From NCBI GenBank assembly GCA_030549205.1, contig JAUKTV010000001.1:4774001-4838000 (forward strand): DNA of 64,000 nt. The letters are read 5' to 3'. Below are positions 1-10,442 of this stretch, one piece after another. Below the pieces are notes generated by a model. That model made no database searches and was not told the origin of the DNA. It worked only from the letters and a program-made list of their open reading frames with translations. A program made the position numbers and the translations under genes. The stretch is from Apiosordaria backusii (taxonomy: Eukaryota; Ascomycota; Sordariomycetes; Sordariales; Lasiosphaeriaceae). Each line of letters starts with the position of its first letter. Position 1 is the first letter of the stretch.

Positions 1-931
1 GATGGGTCGGGGGCGAACAAAAGGAAGAGAGTTCGAGGCGTCATGCGGGAAGGGTGGGTAGGTTTGAGAACCTCGATGGCCTTTTGCCTTCTTTCGGTAC
101 ATGCAAAAACCGACCTTCCTCTTTTCTCTCTCCGTCCTAACTGGACAGAATTTCCGTATTGTTTCGCCAATGCAAGGTTCCAAGGCGACTAAGCTTCCGA
201 TCCCTCCCCCGGAGAAATGCCAACTCGAGCAGGTCCTTAATGCTGTCCAAAAACCCTTTGAAACGATAAGGCCCGTCTTCTTGTTGGCCAGTGTGGGTGT
301 CATATGTGCTGGATTTCTGATATGGAAGATAAGCAGGCCCCCCACCACATGGCATCATCAACTCCTCCGTGGAGAGTTGCGCCCATTCCCCCGCCATCAT
401 CCATGAACAAGGGTCTCTTTGACCGCCCAGCCCCATTGTCAATTGTCAATCACTGATGTTTGACTTGTCAGCGCTCCTGCAGGGCTGACCTCACTCTCAC
501 GGGCACCTTGATGGTCCGCCATGGAAAGTGTCTCGACGTGGCCATTGTGTGACCTGTGCTACCGAAAACAACGCCTTCGTGCAACTATAGTGTAACAGTC
601 CCTTAATTGATCCTATGCGAACCATACACCTAGCCCGTTGGTATTACTATAGTTCACAATCTGGAAATTCTTCATCCGATGAGGCTCGGTGGGGTTCAGC
701 TCTTCGGATCAGACCCTTGGAAGGCTTCCACTGGAGCGTGCCTTGCAGGGGTCCTTGTTTGGGGGACCACCACGCCAATCAACAAATCACGGGAATTTTT
801 TCTAAAACAGCCTTGCCCACACACCACCACCACCATCCGACGGCTGAGACAAACACCTTGATAGACACTTGTCTTCAGCGCCGTAGCCGATCCTTCCCCC
901 CTCCCCTCAACCTCCCAACCAACCCCCCAAA
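1..931. other. Intergenic / promoter of NUC1
   Basis: No convincing gene. Open frames here (for example about 101-406 on the plus strand) lack recognisable domains and overlap an equally long antisense frame. The last 100 bases before the ATG at 932 are C-rich and are probably the NUC1 leader. Confidence 0.5.
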
Positions 932-1887
932 ATGTCCAAAGTAACCCTCGCCATCGTCGCCGGCGCCGGCGCAGCAGTCGGAGCAGCAGCCACAGCCGTC
1001 CTCTTCAACAAATCCCCCCCCTCCGCCCCCTCCCCCGCCGCTCTCCCCGGCAGCGGTCCCAAACCCCCTCCGGCCCTCCCTCAACCCCCGCACCAGTAAA
1101 CCCCTCCGGCCTCTTCGACTACGGCTTCCCCGGCCCCACCGCCGACATCGCCGCCCGCTCCGCCTTCGTCTCCTCCTACGACCGCCGCACCCGCAACCCT
1201 CACTGGGTAGCAGAGCACATCACCCCCCAATCCCTCTCCCAAAAATCCGGCGACCGCAAAAACTCCGCCTTCCTCGAAGACCCCTCCATCCCCGAGAAAT
1301 TCCGCGCCAAACTCAAAGACTACCTCCGCTCGGGTTACGACCGCGGCCACCAAGTCCCCGCCGCGGACTGCAAATGGTCGCAAGCCGCCATGGACGAGAC
1401 GTTTTACCTGTCCAACATGTGCCCCCAAGTAGGCGAGGGTTTCAACCGGGACTATTGGGCGCATTTGGAGGATTTCTGCCGGCGTCTGACAAACAAGTAC
1501 CCCAGTGTGAGGGTGGTGACGGGACCGTTGTACCTGCCGAAGCAGGAGCAGGATGGGAAGTGGTATGTCAAGTACGAAGTGGTGGGCAGCCCGGCGCCGA
1601 ATGTCGCGGTGCCGACGCATTTTTACAAGGTGATTTTTGCGGAGGAGAAGGACTCGAAGATGGGTTCGGTGGCGGTGGGGGCGTTTGTCTTGCCGAATGG
1701 GGTGATTCCTAATGGGAAGCCGCTGCAGGAGTTTGAGGTGCCCTTGGAGGTGGTGGAACGAGCGGCGGGGTTGGAGTTTGCGGAGAAGTTGCCTGTGCAG
1801 AGGAGGAAGAGGCTTTGTGCGGAGACGAGCTGCTCGATTTTGGTCAAGGAGTATGCTCAGAGGCAGAAGGCTTTTGAGAAGAAGTAG
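932..1887 (+). CDS. NUC1: Mitochondrial DNA/RNA endonuclease G (NUC1), frame broken once
   Basis: The product belongs to the beta-beta-alpha-metal endonuclease G family, a sugar-nonspecific mitochondrial nuclease linked to apoptosis-like death and mtDNA turnover. The N-terminus from ATG 932 is a hydrophobic Ala/Gly helix followed by a Pro/Ser linker, typical of the family's membrane/targeting segment. The nuclease domain shows the catalytic DRGH motif near 1338-1349 and a downstream FYLSNMCPQ segment carrying the metal-site Asn. The reading frame from 932 runs into TAA at 1097-1099, while the nuclease domain is open in the next frame. Both frames join sensibly if the C-run at 1064-1068 has six C instead of five, giving a PPSGPPSTPAPVNPSG linker. 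No GT-AG intron explains the shift. The TAG at 1885-1887 ends the gene. Function is confident; the break is probably a base-calling error. Confidence 0.85.
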
Positions 1888-2628
1888 GGAGTGAAGAGGG
1901 GGAAAGATGGGAAGGGAGTCTATAGGATAGAGCGGTAGAGTTGTCATGTGCATATACTGTATATAACAATAAAACAAAGGTAATAATAACACGCAATCAT
2001 CCAAGTGTCATCTTCCTCAATTATAAGCTCTCTCTCCTCGTCTAGGCAGGGACTGTGAGAAAAAAGAGAGAGGATGTGATATCAACACCACCAGAAACGG
2101 CTGTGCCTTTTGATAACCATATATAATACGAAATAGGTGTCGACTACACTCCAAACGAGGTGAGCACACGGGGCGACAAGCCGTAGACAAAAGAAAAAGA
2201 AAAAAGAAAAAGAGACTGCTAAATAACCCACCACACACCCAAGACATCTCCCAGTAGCGTGTTCCAATGTTATTTAACTTTTTATCGAACCAACCTTGTA
2301 GACCTATTATCTCTTATTTAATACCTAATGGCAAGCATGGGGGAGAGAAAGAAGGGCACGATAGCGAGTACCGGCCAGAAAAAGGAGCAGTCAATATCAC
2401 AAGACGACATGATGTCGATCGCCGAGGGAATGCGGTCGAGACGATATAGACCATGACCTCGAGCAGATGAGGGGGTGGGGCAAAAAACGAAGACCTTTCA
2501 GAATGCTTGATATGCGTTGACGAGATACTTGAAGGTGTCGTTCTGAACGGAGCATGTGTAGTACACAACTCGGAAGGTTGACGAGCACAATTAAAAGACA
2601 TGATTGAACTTATTATTGGGTTACTGTC
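1888..2628. other. Convergent 3' intergenic, NUC1 / PFS2
   Basis: The 3' flanks of two convergent genes. Short frames only, no domain; nothing else seen. Confidence 0.5.
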
Positions 2629-4769
2629 CTATCTCGCCCTGGTATAATGACCCCGGGTCTGTTCCATTCGCAGGCTTTCCTCTTGACTAGGAAGCGGGGC
2701 TCGTCTTCGGCCGCCATTCTCACGGTCACCATGACCGCCGTCGCCAAAATTCTGAGCCGCAGCTTGAGCAACCAGATGTGGTGGCGGAGGTGGGAAACCA
2801 GGTGGCAGAGGGTATCCCGGAGGTGGGATAAGACCAGGTGGAAGCATCCCTGGTGGAGGAGGGGGGATGACACCTGAGCCAGGAGGAGGAGGCGGTGGGA
2901 TGCCCGCCTTCTTCATCATCTCTGCAATGGCAGCGAAGTCGGGAGGGTTTTTGGGGTCGATTCCAGGGAGGGGAGGAGGAGGGAGTCCTGGTAGCGGGAA
3001 GGGCAAGTTGGGCGGAGGAGCAGCACCCATTCCTGGGATAAGGCCAGGTAGCGGAGGAGGGCCCAGGCCGGGCACAGCTGGATTTTGGTGTAGAGGCAAA
3101 CCTGGAATAGCGCCAAATCCGGGAATTCCAGGTGGCTTGATGGGCATCTTTTGGTCAACGAGGCCGTCCATCTCATCTTCCATCTCCTGTTCTTCTTCCA
3201 CTTGACGCATGTGCCGGTTCCCACGGCGATCCCAGGTGCCTTGAGCCTCGGCGGCCGCTTCGCCAATATGGTAGCGGTCGTTGAATTCAGTTTCGCCAGG
3301 TCGAGAGCGGGTCCAGAATCGGGTGATGCGGTCGTTGGAACCTGAGGCTAGAATGTGGCCAAGCGGATGCCAGTCGAGTGACCAGATGGCAAAATCATGA
3401 GCAAAGGGTATCTTGTGCGCGGGGTAAATAGTTTGTGCAGGGCATGACTGAGGATCGGGGCTGTCGTGTACAGCAATAGAGGGCGCATGCCCGGGAGGGG
3501 TGTTGGGCTCGTCCAGCAAGTAATGAAAAAGCGAACCTTCGGAGCCACCGGTGCTGAGAAGGTTAGGGTGGATGGGATGCCACGTAAGGGTAGAGATATC
3601 CTTCTCGTGACCGCGGAGAAGGACAATATCTCTCATCATGCGCAGGTCAAATACACGAGCGGTTTGGTCGCGGGCAGACGTGGCGAGACATTGGCCCCGT
3701 ACTTTCTCAAAAGAGGTCTTTGTGATGGTGTTTTTGTGGCCGTGGAGTGTAGTCAGGCAGCGGCCTGTTCTTGGATCCCAGAGCTTGACAAGATGGTCCT
3801 TGGATCCTGAGACAATCAGTCCCTTGGTGGGATGCCAGTCGCAACTCTTTGCATCCCATCCATGGCCGGTCAGAGTCTGCTCGGACGCTGCAGCGGCAAA
3901 GTCGAAAATCTTGAGGGTAGAGTCGTCGGAGGCCGTTACAAACTTGGTGTCATTGGGGCTGAAGGCGAGGTCTCTGACAGGATCTTGATGACCGCGGAAA
4001 CTCTCCAAATTGTTGAAATTAGGTTGCCAGTATTTAATCATACCGTCGTGGTCGGCAGAAACAAGCCAGTCGTCGCTGTGGGAGTAGGCCAGGGCGCGGA
4101 TAGCAGAGTCGTGAGCCTGCATAATGGTCTCAAAGTTGAAACCTGTGCCATTCCAGAGGGTGAACTCGCCGCTGCTGGATGCTGTCAAAAGTCTTCGGCC
4201 CTCCGGTGTCCATCTCACCACGTTGACGGGATGCTTGATCTTGTTTAGTGAGGAGTGAAGGTGCTTTGATGGCACCGTATCAGCCGGATTCGATATTCTA
4301 GCGATAGGTGGAAGCATCTTGGAAAGATATTAGCATCGATTTCAGCACCTAGAATCGAAGAAGGGGAATACTTACATCAACAATGTAGCTGGGGCTTGGC
4401 CTCTCGACCTCACCGCGGTAAGAGCCTTGATATCGTGGCCGGCGGTTTCTCATCCAGTGGACAATGGTGGCACCGTAGTCAGTTACAGGACCTGAGAAGC
4501 GCTGCGTCAGCTTTTTCTCTGGATCAAATTTTCTGCGAGGCATCTTGAGAGATGAACGGTTGTTGCGATTTTTTGCCATCTTGGTGACGAAGGTTGTTGA
4601 TAAAATCGAGTTGGTGAAGCTGGGGCAAGCACCAAGGAGGGTATCCCATTTGGTTGCAGGAATATAGGTGGGAAAACTCACGTCTACCTCGAGCTCTGGG
4701 TGGCATAGGACCATCGTGGCCACCCCCGCCGAAGCCCTTCTCGCCATGATCTCGGCCCTCGTATGCCAT
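2629..4769 (-). CDS. PFS2: Polyadenylation factor subunit 2 (WD40, Pfs2/WDR33)
   Basis: WD40 scaffold of the cleavage and polyadenylation factor, which recognises and processes pre-mRNA 3' ends in the nucleus. Three exons on the minus strand: 4769-4682, 4491-4376 and 4317-2629, with GTGAGT and GTAAGT donors and the phases matching, giving about 630 residues. Exon 1 encodes a Gly-rich start (MAYEGRD...). Exon 2 carries the family signature PVTDYG...[10 protein letters not shown]. Exon 3 carries the propeller ([49 protein letters not shown]). A long Pro/Gly tail follows and ends [16 protein letters not shown]. The length and proline tail fit fungal Pfs2. Upstream in-frame ATGs were not used because the MAYEGRD start joins in phase. 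Confidence 0.93.
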
Positions 4770-5859
4770 GGCAACTCGGCCCGAGATGGATTCGACAGGA
4801 TGTAGCAATGGGTGAAACTGGTACTTGTGTCTGCCGTTACAATACCACTAGCAATAAGTCCTCGGGGCAAGATTCCTGATGAGACCTAAACGATGATGGC
4901 TAATCTCATGCGAGTGAGTATAATGATGGCGTTGGGTCAAGCAGCAAATCGAGCGAGGGTTTTCTTGGGCGACAATTCTTGAGTTGTCTATGAAGTAGCA
5001 ATGGAATTTCCTGAAGCTTTTGGCTTTGTCGCGTCCGTATGCGCGAAGCAGCTACCTGCCCACATGTGGACCGTGCACTAGAAGGATGTTAAGAGCACCG
5101 TGCGACTCTGGAAGCGCACCAGATGGACAGGGAGGTGCCAGAGCCAAAAGTGGATTAACCCTCGGGCCGCTCTTCAATTTGGGATGACAAGGGCCACAAG
5201 GCGACCTTCCTTGGTGGGGCAGGCTTGTATGCGCCAAGACAGCACTACCCCTGCCACTCTGCCCCACCGTTGTGACGACTGCAAGAATTGCATGTGCAAA
5301 CCTGAAAAAACGTGCTGCAGCTTTCATTCTTCGTCCAATGTCGACGCTGCTTTCGATATTGGATTGCTCTTCAGTGTAGCCTCCAGAGAGATAAGAGCTT
5401 GAACTTCAATCTACCTCCGTAGTTGTGTTATCGCTTTGCTTCTGATACAATTACCTACCTACAATTCCACTCGTACAGACGGATACTTTGAGGCTCCCGA
5501 TTGCAGCGAACGGCGTTCTGCAGGCCTTGCTAGCTTGCTCCCCTGCCCTGCCCCTTTGGCCCCTTATTACAAACAATCAGCATCGATATCACGTCCTTAG
5601 GGCTGCTTTTGATCCATTCATTCGCTTCCAATTCTTTTCTCCTTCCTCGGCCCTACCGTGACATACCGAGGAATTAGTCTCATCGGGATTTCCTGCCTCT
5701 TAAAACCAGGCCAGTGGCGCACCGTTTCTTGAACCCTGACGAGCCAAAAGATTCCATATCGCCACCACACTCTTTCAACATTCTAACGTTCGCTATCTTG
5801 TTTATTTCACACCATCTTTGCTCATCTTTCTTTCTTTTATTTTTGTTTGTTTCAATCTC
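4770..5859. promoter_or_regulatory. Divergent intergenic region, PFS2 / DGAT1
   Basis: About 1.1 kb between two divergent starts. No coding signal stands out and no clear TATA box was seen. It must hold both promoters and leaders; the last 150 bases before 5860 are pyrimidine-rich, as in many filamentous-fungal leaders. Confidence 0.45.
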
Positions 5860-7634
5860 ATGTCGCAGGCGTCATTATCGCCTACCAATGACTCCAAGAT
5901 GAACACAGCAACAGCAACGGGCACTCGCCTTGATGACCCCGCGAATGGTGTCACTCGCAGAGCAGCAGCAGGTGAAGATGCGGGACTCATGAAGGAGAAC
6001 GAGCAATTGAACGGCAATTCCACAGCATTAGCAACACAGAGTACGGCCACAACTCCAGAGAAAGTAAAAAGATCATTCCGCAGCAAAAAGTACCGTCATG
6101 TCGAAGCTATCCATTCCGAGTCACAACCCTCATGTCTTAGTCATGACACAACCGAGACACCCAGCTTCCTGGGCTTCCGCAACCTCATGGTGATCGTGTT
6201 GGTGGTGGGCAACCTACGTCTCGTCATTGAAAATATTCAAAAAGTAAGTTATCATTCTGTAACCATCCAACTACCCAAACTAACACATCCCCAGTACGGC
6301 GTCCTAATCTGCATCGGCTGCCACGACTTCCGCAAAACCGACCTCCAAATCGGCCTCTTCCTCTACTTCCTCATCCCCTGCCACCTCCTCCTAGCCTACC
6401 TCATCGAGCTCGTCGCCGCCCACTCCGCCCGCAACTCCCTCTTCCCCCCCTCCAAAAAGTCCCCCTCCGGCACCTCCTCCCCCACCGAAGCCCAACTATC
6501 CAAGTTCCAATCCACCTGGACCCTAATCTGGATCGCCCACGCCATAAACGTCACCATCTGCCTCGCCCTAACAACCTACATAGTCTACTACCACGTCCAC
6601 CACCCCTTAATCGGCACCCTCTCCGAAATCCACGCCATCATCGTCTGGCTCAAAACCGCCTCCTACGCCTTCACCAACCGCGACCTCCGCCACGCCTACC
6701 TCCACCCCGTCTCGGGTGAACTCGACGCCCTCCCAGCATTATACTCCCAATGCCCCTACCCGCACAACATCACCTTCTCCAACCTCGTCTACTTCTGGTT
6801 CGCCCCCACCCTAATCTACCAGCCCGTCTACCCCCGCACGGCCAAAATCCGCTGGGTGTTCGTTGGTAAACGCCTCGGCGAAGTCATTTGTCTCAGCGTC
6901 TTCATCTGGTTCTGCTCCGCGCAGTACGCCACACCAGTCCTGGTCAACTCCCTCGACAAGATCGCTTCCTTAGATTACTTCTCCATTATTGAACGCTTGC
7001 TCAAGCTCTCCACCATCTCCCTCGTCATCTGGTTAGCCGGTTTTTTTGCCTTGTTCCAATCCTTCCTCAACGCGTTGGCAGAGGTCACACGGTTCGGCGA
7101 CAGGAGCTTCTACGAGGCGTGGTGGAACAGCGAAGGGCTGGGGATGTACTGGCGGACGTGGAACAAGCCCGTCTATCAGTTCTTTCGCCGGCACGTCTAC
7201 TCTCCCATGCGATCGAGGGGGTACACACATAAAATCGCCTCTTTTGCAGTGTTTTTCCTTTCTGCGGTTTTGCACGAACTGCTGGTTGGGATACCGACGC
7301 ATAATATCATTGGTAACCCCCCCTCCCCCCCCCCCCCTTTCCTCCTCATATCACAATGATGATGTTAACAAAAAAAAAAAAAAAAAAAATAGGCGTGGCC
7401 TTTCTAGGCATGTTCCTCCAGCTCCCCCTAATCCAAATCACGCAACCCCTCGAAAAGCGCAAGTCATCAAGCGGGAAACTCCTAGGCAACACCATCTTTT
7501 GGGTGTCCTTCACAATCTTTGGACAGCCGTTCGCCGCGCTCATGTACTTTTATGCTTGGCAGGCCAAGTACGGGAGCGTGAGTCGGCAGCAGCAGTATCA
7601 AAGTGTGCAGGCCGTTTGTCCGGCTCCTTATTAA
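5860..7634 (+). CDS. DGAT1: Diacylglycerol O-acyltransferase (DGAT1, MBOAT family)
   Basis: ER membrane acyltransferase making triacylglycerol from diacylglycerol and acyl-CoA; the related sterol acyltransferases are the main alternative. Exons are 5860-6243, 6295-7312 and 7393-7634 (547 residues). Intron 1 (51 nt, GTAAGT, CTAACAC branch, CCCAG) is in frame and without stops. Intron 2 (80 nt) holds a long C-run and a 20-base A-run. Visible signatures are the FYEAWWN motif at about residue 400 and the catalytic histidine in LHELLVG near residue 454. Several hydrophobic membrane segments start at RNLMVIVLVVGNLRLVIEN. The hydrophilic N-terminus (about 100 residues) is typical for the family. I chose MSQASLSPT as the start because the longer frame begins with a non-ATG codon. 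Confidence 0.9.
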
Positions 7635-7933
7635 GTTTTTTACATACTTTTCTTTTTTATGGAGGGTGATAAAGTGTCAAAGGTTTCTTCGTGTATATAG
7701 AAACGATATGGAAAGGGGGTAATGATAGATGGAAATGGAAATTCACAAATGTTCTCATTCACAACCATGTGTGCAAAACTGCTGGTATTCCTTCCATGCT
7801 TCCCTATTCCCTGTTCCTGCTCTATGATACAAATCCCCCCGTCCTTTCCCATACCTTCCCTCCCTAGTCCATCGGTGTATTCCCATCCAAACTCCATATC
7901 CCTTCCAACCTCCTTTTACAATCAATGTGTCCC

Positions 7934-8848
7934 TCAAGGAACAAAAGGAATCTTCGTCCCCACCCTCTTCCTATACGCCTCATACTCCCCCCCAAAAAAC
8001 CTCACCAGCGCCTCCTCCTCCACCCTGATCCGCCCGCTAAAAAACTTCCACAGCACCGCAGCATACCCCATGAAACTAATCACATTCCCCATCGTCAGCT
8101 GCGTCCCCAGCGCCCACCAAAAGAACCCAAAGTAACTTGGGTGTCTAAACCTCGCGTATATCCCACTCGTCACCAGGACATGCTCCGCGTTCCTTTGGTG
8201 CTGCACCAAGTGATTGAAAGACGGTCCGGCCTGGCACATCGCCACTGTGCGGACTGTTTGCCCTATGACCGTCAACGCGAAGCCAGCGAGACAAATGATT
8301 TTTCCGAGGTGGAACGGCGCCCATTGTGCGTCGGGCCAGAAGACGTTGGTAACGAGGCATTCGAGGGTTGCGAAGGAGTGTGCAATGGCATAGCCGGGCC
8401 AGTTCGCGGTTAGGAGGAAGGAGGAAACTTCAGCTGCTCGCGTATTGTAGGCAGCTGTGGTCCAGAATTCGAGAAAGTGAAAGGTTGAGAGGGAGGCGAG
8501 GAAAAAGGGGAGGCGCCACAACGGGGACGAGGTGAAGAGGAGGATGTAAAGCGTGCTCGAGACGCCGATTGTCAGGGCTATGCCGAGGCAGAAGGAGCGG
8601 ACGGCGATTCCAGCTAGGGATTTGGGCTGTCGAGGGTAGTAGAGACGGTCTGGGTTGTTGTAGGCCGGAGCGCTGTCATCCTGAGCGTCAGCTTTGGAGT
8701 CCTCGGAAGAATTGGTACGTCCAATGGGACGCCTGTTTCTTTGAGAGCTGGTCGAGGAGGTGGAGCTACGACCCGTGGCCCGTCGCGGAGATTGCGTTTG
8801 GCCATTGAGCTCGCTCGAGTGAAGGGTTGCGCGCTTGGGTTCCGGCAT
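7934..8848 (-). CDS. STE14: Protein-S-isoprenylcysteine O-methyltransferase (Ste14/ICMT)
   Basis: ER membrane enzyme that uses S-adenosylmethionine to methylate the prenylated C-terminal cysteine of CAAX proteins, such as Ras, Rho and G-gamma subunits. The minus-strand frame gives 304 residues from MPEPKRAT. The C-terminal half has the ICMT signature: RHPSYFGFFWWALG, then a hydrophobic hairpin and EEEALVRFFGGEYEAYRKRV, ending KIPFVP. The N-terminal 90 residues are Ser/Arg-rich and hydrophilic. The start is uncertain. A perfect GTAAGT donor lies at 8921-8916, after a five-codon exon ATG...MGARR (8936-8922), and the first AG after it (8835-8834) would splice in frame just inside MPEPK. Likely clients in this window are the G-gamma subunit and Cdc42. 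Confidence 0.9.
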   Translation of the reverse strand: MPEPKRATLHSSELNGQTQSPRRATGRSSTSSTSSQRNRRPIGRTNSSEDSKADAQDDSAPAYNNPDRLYYPRQPKSLAGIAVRSFCLGIALTIGVSSTLYILLFTSSPLWRLPFFLASLSTFHFLEFWTTAAYNTRAAEVSSFLLTANWPGYAIAHSFATLECLVTNVFWPDAQWAPFHLGKIICLAGFALTVIGQTVRTVAMCQAGPSFNHLVQHQRNAEHVLVTSGIYARFRHPSYFGFFWWALGTQLTMGNVISFMGYAAVLWKFFSGRIRVEEEALVRFFGGEYEAYRKRVGTKIPFVP

Positions 8849-9518
8849 GATGTTGATGCGGACAGTCCAAGTGATAAAATGGTTGAACATGTTGGAAAAA
8901 GCAAGAAAATTATAGACTTACCCGTCTGGCGCCCATGCTCTGTATGTTCTCTCCATCTGAATGCGGTGCGGGTCGGAAGGAAGCAGCTTGGAAGCCTCGT
9001 GCAAACAAAGGCCCTTGCTGTGCGCCTTCTTCTCTTAACCCATTCCCCGTCGGAATTTCTAAGTATTGTAGCGCAAGTATTGTTTAGTCGACCAAGAACA
9101 CAAATGTAGCCCTAATAACTGCTGCCGGTCTTCGTCTTTGAGGATTTGACTGGTTCTTCGTCTTGCTAGCTTCTGGTGTTGGATCGCGTCTCTGCCCTGT
9201 CAACTGAAGATTTGGGATGTCCGGCAGGCACCTTTGGGCGGCCCCCACCAAACAGGGGTAAAACCCCGTTATGACGCAATGCCTGGGACTTCATGCTGCA
9301 TAAATCGATGGAGCTGTCCCAGCTTCAACGTTCTGAACATTGAAGCAATCCATCGAGCTGGAGCAACTGGAGAATTTTCGTTGTGCTGTGTGCATGATGT
9401 TGTGAGTCGTTCCTGCGGATGCAAGGATTCGGTGCAATCGCTTGTTGACTTTGTCAGACCAGACAAAGAGTGTCTCTAAAGCAGACATATCTAGGTCACC
9501 TATTGTCCCAGGTGCCGG
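8849..9518. other. Intergenic upstream of STE14
   Basis: Holds the STE14 promoter/leader (with the possible mini-exon at 8936-8922) and the 3' flank of the TMEM170-like gene. No other feature seen. Confidence 0.45.
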
Positions 9519-10068
9519 TTACAGACCACCTTGGATTCTGAAGGACGCGACGAGCAACACCAGAACGTTGACCCATCCCCATACAAACGGAACCCAGGTG
9601 GACATGGTGAAGCCTCCGGCAAGATAACCAGCACCAACCCTGCGAAAGATCAGCACATACACCCCAGCAAGTCTAGAGCAATGGAAGAAAACCAACATTA
9701 ACCCAACAACGCTGCCAGCTATCACGGCCTCGCATGCAGCGATAAACGCATAGATCAGGGGCACGATCCAGAGATATTTCCAGTTGGACCTCCTCTTGCC
9801 TACTTGCATCAGAACCGCAACTCCCACAGCGCCCAAGTGAAACAGGCCATAGAGAATCAGGGTCCAGTAGAGCGTAAACTTCCAGATATCGTCGAGTTCG
9901 TAGAGCGCAATCTTAGATTCTTGGGGTGGCCAGAATAGGGAAGGAAACGGTGGTTGTGTGTAGTTCTCGGGAGGAGGATCGCGTCGGACATGGCGCCTGC
10001 ATACTTAGATTAGAATATTGGCAATCATAAGCAGCAGGTAAGAGACAAACTTACGATATGTGGTCCAT
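9519..10068 (-). CDS. TMEM170-like small integral membrane protein
   Basis: A 142-residue fungal member of the transmembrane protein 170 family (human TMEM170A shapes ER and nuclear envelope). Exons on the minus strand are 10068-10055 (14 nt, MDHIS), 9996-9703 and 9639-9519. The first intron is GTAAGT...GCAG. The second (63 nt, GTTAAT donor, CTGAT branch, CGCAG) is in frame and stop-free, so it is easily mistaken for coding. I removed it because the joined text EAVIAGSVVGVGAGYLAGG then matches the family's compact third and fourth helices. The product has a Pro-rich N-terminus (RRDPPPENYTQPPFPSLFW) and about four hydrophobic helices, including FTLYWTLILYGLFHLGAVG and MSTWVPFVWGWVNVLVLL. An in-frame upstream ATG (10269) exists but falls in the divergent promoter. 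Confidence 0.8.
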
Positions 10069-10442
10069 CGCGGACAGACTCACCGTGTCGTCGATTGGAA
10101 GAATGGATATCAGTAATCCCCAGTGGATCAAGCTGCGGCTGGCAGTGAGGCGGATGGTGCTGAGTTCAGCGCTCGGGGCACTAACAGTGAGAGCCGGGCG
10201 AGCTTGGTTAGTGCATAACCCGGCTATAAGCATATGCCTCGGCACCGACGACAGCCAGGCGCGGCGCACCTTGATGCCGAGCGCGCCTGCCCCTCGACTT
10301 TCATACCTGAGATTGATGACATTTCAATAATTTATTTGGTCAATTCTTTATTGTTTGTTCTAACTATCTGCGTTCTCACCAGCGTTGAATTGTTGTCACA
10401 TTCCATGAATTAATCCCCAGCCTACCGCTGACCGCGCTCGCC
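10069..10442. promoter_or_regulatory. Divergent promoter, TMEM170-like / PEX8
   Basis: A 374-bp region between two divergent starts that must carry both promoters. No TATA box is obvious; the start-proximal bases before 10443 are pyrimidine-rich. Confidence 0.45.
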
